This document shows positions 48,007 through 57,000 of a DNA stretch of 64,000 nt, piece by piece. Source of the DNA: Anadara kagoshimensis (Eukaryota > Mollusca > Bivalvia > Arcoida > Arcidae); NCBI GenBank assembly GCA_021292105.1, contig CM037860.1, positions 10,248,698 to 10,312,697 of the forward strand, given 5' to 3'. The stretch's first letter is position 1, and each line of letters begins with the position of its first letter. Made by a program: the position numbers and the translations under genes. The notes beneath the pieces were generated by a model that ran no database searches, was not told where the DNA came from, and saw only the letters and a list, made by a program, of their open reading frames with translations.

Positions 48007-51000
48007 GCATTTACAATACTTCGTAAATATCGTTATTGAAGTATATGAACTGCATTTTATAAGATGTGTTAGTCTGTAAAAAAGAACGTCTGTAATCATA
48101 TATGGTGTATCTTGTTCTTTCGCCAAGCACTGGGCATTACGAATGAAAGTCACGGTTCTTTCGGATGGGAACTTAAAAACAAACGAGGTCCCGTGTGACG
48201 GTGGGCTTGGCACGCTAAAGAACCCTGCTGTATAATGCCATCAGCGCAACCCACATGCAAAATTTCTGCACCTTCGCCTATAGCTGGCGACGTCTCGATA
48301 TAAGTAAAATATTTTGACCGGGACGTTAAACACCATTACTCAACTCTAAACTCTTGTACCCTGCTTAGTGTTTAAGTGCACTTCTCACAGGCTAGTTGCG
48401 TACCCAGTCCGCTAGAAACAGATCATAGTGTGGTACTTCTTTAAGGTTTTCTCTTTTGTCTGCGGTTTAAATTAAACGGAAGTGTTAAAAAAAATCAGAT
48501 TGTTTTATTTTGTTACTAAATTCTTAGCTTATTATTTTAATTTGCATTGCTATGGGTGGGTGTCCAGTTGCCTGCTGAATATTGCAATTTGACCAACTAG
48601 ATGAACAATGCACCTAAGTGTTAAAAAAAAATCAGATTGTTTTATTTTGTTACTAAATTCTTAGCTTATTATTTTTAATTTGCATTGCTATGGGTGGGTG
48701 TCCAGTTGCCTGCTGAATATTGCAATTTGACCAACTAGATGAACAATGCACCTCCCCCCCCCCCAAAAAAAACAAAAAACAAAACCTGAGAAAATAAGTA
48801 ATTTGGCGTTTTCTAAGTTTTAAGTGATGGTGTTGTATTTTGTTTTGTCTAGTTATGTACGCATCTACCCCCCCCCCCCATTTCACCCCACCCACACGAA
48901 GTCATCTGATCACTCTGTATTAATTGAAGCACTACAAACTGTCTAATTTGATTTGTACAAAGGTTACACATTTTTAAGACTTTTTGATAAAAATACAAAT
49001 CTCAATGTCGATCCGACGTCATGTAATTTGCAGGAGTTAATTGAATGAATGTTCCACTTATATCAAGGCTTCTTCAGCTATATGCAAAGTGGCAGAAAGT
49101 TTTACCCATGGAGTGCAATGGAATGCGCTAGGGTTCTTTAACGCGTCACACCTGGTTTTAGGGTCTTTTCCAAATTACCCTAATGGCTTTCATTTTAAAC
49201 TACCATTTTTAAGTCTTGGTCAGACCCTGCCCGGGTTGCGAACCCACGAACCTTCCTGGAAGTGGAATAATAAACAAACCATAACAAATAAATAGAACTC
49301 AACCCGTCAAAGATGGGGTGTGACCAAAAAAAAATCTCTTCGAAGCGGCGACTAATAAATGTACTGGGGACGTGAAATTCATCTCGGGACTTCCTTGTAG
49401 TAGCCTTGTCAGAGGTGAAAATGACTGTTAACATGAACATGAACCGTGATATTCCACATCGTTATGAGTAGCTTAGAACTGAAAAATCGACTTGCATTTG
49501 ACTCTGGCTAAACATGGTTGAAACCGAGGAATAATATGGGTTTGGCGTTTCATTACTTAAATTACCCGACAGATATACCTTAAATTACCTGGCCGAGAAA
49601 CCACAGTGCTTGTCATTAATTAACACTAGCCTAGATATTACCCATTTTGAAAAAAAAATATTTTATCATTTTTTAAATTTTACTACATTTGTGGTAAAAT
49701 TTTGTTGCTACATTTGTGGTAAAATTTTGCTACATTTGTGACCAACATTTACTACATATGTGACAAACCTTACTACATTTGTGGTTCGTTACTACATATG
49801 TGACACAATTTTATTACATTTGTGACCGTTACTACATTTGTGGTAGTTACTACATATAGGGGTCCCACAACTCCTCATAACAGCTATGGAATGATGATGC
49901 AGTAAGAAAATAAGGCTTGTTCAAATTATTTTTCGCCCCATTATTAAACCCATTGAGATCAAAGCTATATTGTTTCATATCGCCTATATATTGTCTATGA
50001 TACAATATACCGAGACAGCTGTTGACAGTCACTGTTGAATTGTATGCTAATAGACCAAAATCACACACCCCCCCCCCCCATTTTACATACAACAAGTGGT
50101 AACTTAAACGCATTAATGCTTTAATTATCATTATACTAAGACATAATTGTGTTTCATTTACCTGCGCTTTTAACTCATTCTTCAAGAATAACCGACTAAA
50201 ATTCCTGTCTTTCATTAATTTGACCATTTCTCTTGCTGTTTGTTTTGGATTTACCAACCTCTCGCTCATAATTGACCTAAATACTCTCTAAAATAAACAG
50301 ATACAAATAAATTCTCAGCGCAAAACAAATGTTATCATATGCAGAAGAAAAGAAGGAAATGAGTAGTTCAATCTTCTTAATCATATGTACAAGAGCTAAC
50401 AACCCACTGTTTATTGTGTGAAATATTCATCTACAGCGTCACAGGTATATAACAACTAGACACTCCCTAGTCTGGTGTAAATGGTTTTATTTTATACTGA
50501 AAACATTAAGCAGTTCTGCTGACTGTTACGGATCTGCAAATGTCAGCGATACTCTATTTATTCTGTTGGAATTCTTGCTGTATTTCTTACACTTCTTTAT
50601 TGACACAAAGAAATAAATAACTGATCTGAAATGTGGTAAGAGGGGTTCTAAAAGACAGAAAAATATCAGTTGATATAAAGCAATCATTGCAATGTCTCGG
50701 ATATGTTTATCATCTGTCACAAGTCTTGTTTAAGACGCTTATGAGTTCCCTTACAAAAATTCCAGAACATGTATTCCAGAAATGAACCATAAGCATGATA
50801 AGAGTCAGGGATAACCGCGCAGTAATAATACCCAACTCACTTTCCTGGTGGAAGTTCGCATGTTTAACATAATTTGTCAGTTTCTAAATTTTAGTTTTGC
50901 TTCTTGGTTGTGATTCGGACATGGAACAGTATGTTTGTTTTTTATTTGAAATGATAAACATTTATACCTGACTAATGAACTCCATCTTCCTGTTCTTCCA

Positions 51001-54000
51001 TCGGCTGTTTGACGGTTTCTTTCTGATGTACGGTATCAAGTATTTATAAATGGCGTGCTCCACTAACATCAACAGCATGGATATTACTAAAGCAGAAAGC
51101 AACATTATAAACAGTCCTCCTGTATGGTCCAATGCGTACTTGGTAGTGTTAATCTCATACCGTTCACAGGATCTTTTAGCAATGTATTTACCATGGAGAA
51201 TTTCAATGTAACCACCTTCTACGTAATTCATTATCACGGATGAAAGTTTATCCTGTTCAAAAACAAATTAGAAATCAACGTAATATTGAATTATGACACC
51301 AAATAAATGTTGTTAGACCCTCATTAAAACCTAAAATGTTTGACCTCTTTGCAACTTTGTCATTTTATAAAATTGTTGCCAAAATCAATTTACCTGGTTT
51401 TCAATGTGTTTATTTTGTGTGCTATGTTATCGTTTTATTGAGGTTATATGTTATATGCATTGAAAAGTACTGTACATATCGCTTGCAACCAAAATGGTGG
51501 GCATAGAAAAATTAATTACACTGTTCACAAAAATCTAAAAAAGACCACCTCTTCAATTTGGCACTACATCCTCTATATTTAATTATATGACAAAAACAGT
51601 TTGTGCTTTGTCGATTTTGTACTGTATTGGACATAAGAGTTATGCTCCTTACACAACGCTGTTTATTAAGAGACGTTCTTACCCTTAACCAAACATCTTC
51701 TTTTCTTAATCCGAAGGCGTAAAAGTTTTCTCCAAACTGTCTTCCTGTTAATTTTGTTGAACAATTGACATCATAATTTGATAAGGTAAATTCTTGAATC
51801 GGGGTGTCATCTAGAAATACGTCAATATCACCATTCCTATAAGCAAAATAAAATAACCAACTCAATATATCCAACTGATTGCTTTATATCATAGTAAAAA
51901 GTGTTGCAACTACACCCGCTATACCAGTACATTTATGTTTAGGGACCATCGCTACACCCGCTATACCAGTACATTTATGTTTAGGGACCATCGCTACACC
52001 CGCTATACCAGTACATTTATGTTTAGGGACCATCGCTACACCCGCTATACCAGTACATTTATGTTTAGGGACCATCGCTACACCCGCTATACCAGTACAT
52101 TTATGTTTAGGGACCATCGCTACACCCGCTATACCAGTACATTTAGGGTTTAGGGACCATCGCTACACCCGCTATAGCAGTACATTTATGTTTAGGGACC
52201 ATCGCTACACCCGCTATACCAGTACATTTAGGGTTTAGGGACCATCGCTACACCCGCTATACCAGTACATTTATGTTTAGGGACCATCGCTACACCCGCT
52301 ATACCAGTACATTTATGTTTAGGGACCATCGCTACACCCGCTATACCAGTACATTTATGTTTAGGGACCATCGCTACACCCGCTATACCAGTACATTTAT
52401 GTTTAGGGACCATCGCTACACCCGCTATACCAGTACATTTATGTTTAGGGACCATCGCTACACCCGCTATACCAGTACATTTATGTTTAGGGACCATCGC
52501 TACACCCGCTATACCAGTACATTTAGGGTTTAGGGACCATCGCTACACCCGCTATAGCAGTACATTTATGTTTAGGGACCATCGCTACACCCGCTATACC
52601 AGTACATTTAGGGTTTAGGGACCATCGCTACACCCGCTATACCAGTACATTTATGTTTAGGGACCATCGCTACACCCGCTATACCAGTACATTTATGTTT
52701 AGGGACCATCGCTACACCCGCTATACCAGTACATTTATGTTTAGGGACCATCGCTACACCCGCTATACCAGTACATTTATGTTTAGGGACCATCGCTACA
52801 CCCGCTATACCAGTACATTTATGTTTAGGGACCATCGCTACACCCGCTATACCAGTACATTTATGTTTAGGGACCATCGCTACACCCGCTATACCAGTAC
52901 ATTTAGGGTTTAGGGACCATCGCTACACTCGCTATACCAGTACATTTATGTTTAGGGACCATCGCTACACCCGCTATACCAGTACATTTATGTTTAGGGA
53001 CCATCGCTACACCCGCTATACCAGTACATTTATGTTTAGGGACCATCGCTACACCCGCTATACCAGTACATTTAGGGTTTAGGGACCATCGCTACACCCG
53101 CTATACCAGTACATTTATGTTTAGGGACCATCGCTACACCCGCTATACCAGTACATTTATGTTTAGGGACCATAGCTACACCCGCTATACCAGTACATTT
53201 ATGTTTAGGGACCATCGCTACACCCGCTATACCAGTACATTTAGGGTTTAGGGACCATCGCTACACCCGCTATACCAGTACATTTATGTTTAGGGACCAT
53301 CGCTACACCCGCTATACCAGTACATTTATGTTTAGGGACCATCGCTACACCCGCTATACCAGTACATTTATGTTTAGGGACCATCGCTACACCCGCTATA
53401 CCAGTACATTTAGGGTTTAGGGACCATCGCTACACTCGCTATACCAGTACATTTATGTTTAGGGACCATCGCTACACCCGCTATACCAGTACATTTATGT
53501 TTAGGGACCATCGCTACACCCGCTATACCAGTACATTTATGTTTAGGGACCATCGCTACACCCGCTATACCAGTACATTTAGGGTTTAGGGACCATCGCT
53601 ACACCCGCTATACCAGTACATTTATGTTTAGGGACCATCGCTACACCCGCTATACCAGTACATTTATGTTTAGGGACCATAGCTACACCCGCTATACCAG
53701 TACATTTATGTTTAGGGACCATCGCTACACCCGCTATACCAGTACATTTAGGGTTTAGGGACCATCGCTACACCCGCTATACCAGTACATTTATGTTTAG
53801 GGACCATCGCTACACCCGCTATACCAGTACATTTATGTTTAGGGACCATCGCTACACCCGCTATACCAGTACATTTATGTTTAGGGACCATCGCTACACC
53901 CGCTATACCAGTACATTTAGGGTTTAGGGACCATCGCTACACCCGCTATAGCAGTACATTTATGTTTAGGGACCATCGCTACACCCGCTATACCAGTACA

Positions 54001-57000
54001 TTTATGTTTAGGGACCATCGCTACACCCGCTATACCAGTACATTTATGTTTAGGGACCATCGCTACACCCGCTATACCAGTACATTTAGGGTTTAGGGAC
54101 CATCGCTACACCCGCTATACCCGTACATTTATGTTTAGGGACCATCGCTACACCCGTTATACCAGTACATTTAGGGTTTAGGGACCATAGCTACACCCGC
54201 TATACCAGTACATTTATGTTTAGGGACCATCGCTACACCCGCTATACCAGTACATTTAGGGTTTAGGGACCATCGCTACACCCGCTATACCAGTACATTT
54301 ATGTTTAGGGACCATCGCTACACCCGCTATACCAGTACATTTATGTTTAGGGACCATCGCTACACCCGCTATACCAGTACATTTATGTTTAGGGACCATC
54401 GCTACACCCGCTATACCAGTACATTTATGTTTAGGGACCATCGCTACACCCGCTATACCAGTACATTTATGTTTAGGGACCATCGCTACACCCGCTATAC
54501 CAGTACATTTATGTTTAGGGACCATCGCTACACCCGCTATACCAGTACATTTATGTTTAGGGACCATCGCTACACCCGCTATACCAGTACATTTATGTTT
54601 AGGGACCATCGCTACACCCGCTATACCAGTACATTTATGTTTAGGGACCATCGGTGTTCATTTCGTCTACATCACGGAAAACACTAGTAAAGGTAAACAA
54701 CACTGACCTGTCCGCCTGACCTTTATTTTAAATATTTATTACATTTATGTATAGGGAACACGTGTGTTTATTTTGTCTATAATCTAATGAAAACACTATA
54801 TAGGTGCGTTGTAACATACACTAGTTATATAATAACCTTCTAATCCTTACATTACTCATGTATGGGGTGAATCTATCTGTATGAATATTCCAAACGAAAG
54901 GTAAAGCCAACAGGTCCGTGCTGTTTGCCTTCAACTGCGAATCTTAAACACTAAATATGTTTTGAAGTGGTTCTTCTATATGAATATTTGTAATAAAATG
55001 TCAAGCGGACAGGTCAATATAGCACTAGACCCAATAAATACTTAACAAAATACTAAGTTCAAATTACGAATGCCAAGCTTTTTTGACCAAATTTAAGGTA
55101 ACCATTTAAAAAGAAACGGAGTATTTATTTTATGGAGCACGGGAAAACTTTGTTGCTGAGAAAATTATTAATCAGCCATTTCGCTCTCGCTTAAGTATTG
55201 TTACGGCGTCTTGTTCATACAAAGCTCAAATTACCAATACCAAACAACCAACAATTACTTGATCAAAGTGCAGCCAAACATTAAAAAAGTGAGTATATAT
55301 AAATTAATATATGTATCATTATTTAAGGAACAAAGAAATACGTTGACATGAATAAATCATTTCCTTTTTACCTCAGTTTCTTTATGGCGTCTTGTTCATT
55401 TTCCACGTGTGATGATAAAGCCCGCTGTTTTAGGCGTGTGTTCATTATACCTAGGTAATCTATCACGGCGCTGGAAGGTAGGGCTGCTATTCTTTTATCA
55501 TTCAACTGAAATATAATATTTTATATCCCTTAGAAGTGTGCGAAGCAGCAAATAACAACAATGCTAATTGAAAGGTAAACATGTATGTTTCACTTTACTT
55601 TTTCGTCTGTACGTAATGATAGTAGCGGTGTTCTTGTGATGTTTAGTGGCGTGAAATGTAATTATCAAAGATCTAAACAAATGACTAACACACAATACAG
55701 ACCAAATCGATAACTGATCAAAGATACGACATACAGTGCAGACCCGTCGAAAGTTTAACATATCTCGACAGCTCATCTCTACTCCTCTTTAGATACTACT
55801 AACTATCTCTCCGCAGGTTGTTTTTTTTTTTTTTTTTTTTTTTTTTTTTGGTAAATTTGGCAGCTTTTTTTGGTCAGCGTTTTGGTTATACATATCTCGG
55901 CCGGCCACTCGGCAGCCGAACTTGGACTGTTTTTTTTTAGCTCAGCGTTAAACTTGCGACAGGCCTGGATTAAACATTATAGTGAGTCCAAACGATTGTC
56001 ATCCAAACCAAATTACAGTTGACTTTTTGCATATCAATGTTAAACGAAATGACAGATAAGAAGTTAAATACACAAAAGGTCTACAATGAACAATCTTTAG
56101 GTTGAGGTTACGTAATTTGTACTTCAATGGTCTCCACAATCTTAAGTTAATGTAAATGGAACAATTAATACATGTATGTTAATATTTAATTTCACTTCAG
56201 GTAAAATTTTCGTTAGCAAAGCTTAGGACTTAGAACAGAGCTTAAAGCACTGTACATATCAGATTGAAAATTATTGATTTGTTAATAAACCGTAAACCAT
56301 CTTTTGATGAATATTAATGTCTAAGTATCCGACTAGTTTTAAAGGCGACTATTTTCTGATTTAAAGAGCTTTTGTCTGTTAATCCGACAGAATCATATAT
56401 TTATAACACGCTAAAAGCCACAGGAAAGATCATAGACAACATATAGACAGTATGAAACAATATAGCTTTGATCTCAACGAATTTAATAATCGGACGAAAT
56501 TATTACAAATTAAAGTACATAATGAATGAAATGTACTTTGATATACTAAGCTATTTAATTATTTATAACTATGGATCATTGATACTGTTGACGGTTTCAT
56601 ATTTAGCTATTTAGTTATTTATACCTTTGGATCATTAATACTGTTGACTGTTTCTTCTTCTGTTTTACCCGCCAGGTATGCGGCAAGATTAGCCGTATAA
56701 CTAGCAACAATAAAAATGGCAAGAGCTGCCCAGATGTTCTGTAACCATTTACTGGGCCAACATTTTGGAGATTTTGTTTGAACGGTATGACCAAACAATA
56801 TAGAAAACGCCATGACCATGCCAGATCCCAAAGTGAAATTCCGTTTCCTTTTCCGGCCCCATGGATTCAACCCAAAAGGACTATTCCATTCTAAAAGCGA
56901 TGCTGCTATACCCGTTAATGTTGCACTGAAGAAAATCAAAAACCAAACTACCGGAGCGAACGGATTGAGGAAAGCATTAATAGAAGGTTTAGTACTCTGT

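Larger units (their letters stand above)
46070..49869. mobile_element. 3800-bp DNA transposon with 97-bp perfect TIRs and 5-bp TSD
   Basis: The left end (TGTGGGACCCCTATATGTAG...) is the exact reverse complement of the right end for 97 bp. ACTCC flanks it directly on both sides (46065-46069 and 49870-49874). The TIR is built from repeats of CACAAATGTAGTAAC, which continue inward imperfectly on both sides. No transposase frame is visible inside; the interior holds a nested element, (TC)n, a tandem duplication and two SINE-like sequences. It lies wholly in the intron between gene B exons 6 and 7. Superfamily not identified. Confidence 0.88.

Noticed and set aside
47947-48213. Minus-strand frame ending in Arg-Glu repeats
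   Set aside because: Produced by the (TC)n microsatellite.
51884-54687. Long open frames on both strands with 14-residue repeats (MVPKHKCTGIAGVA; MFRDHRYTRYTSTF)
   Set aside because: They are translations of a 42-bp minisatellite in an intron, open on both strands and in several frames and broken at each 43-bp unit. No start context or splice sites support coding.
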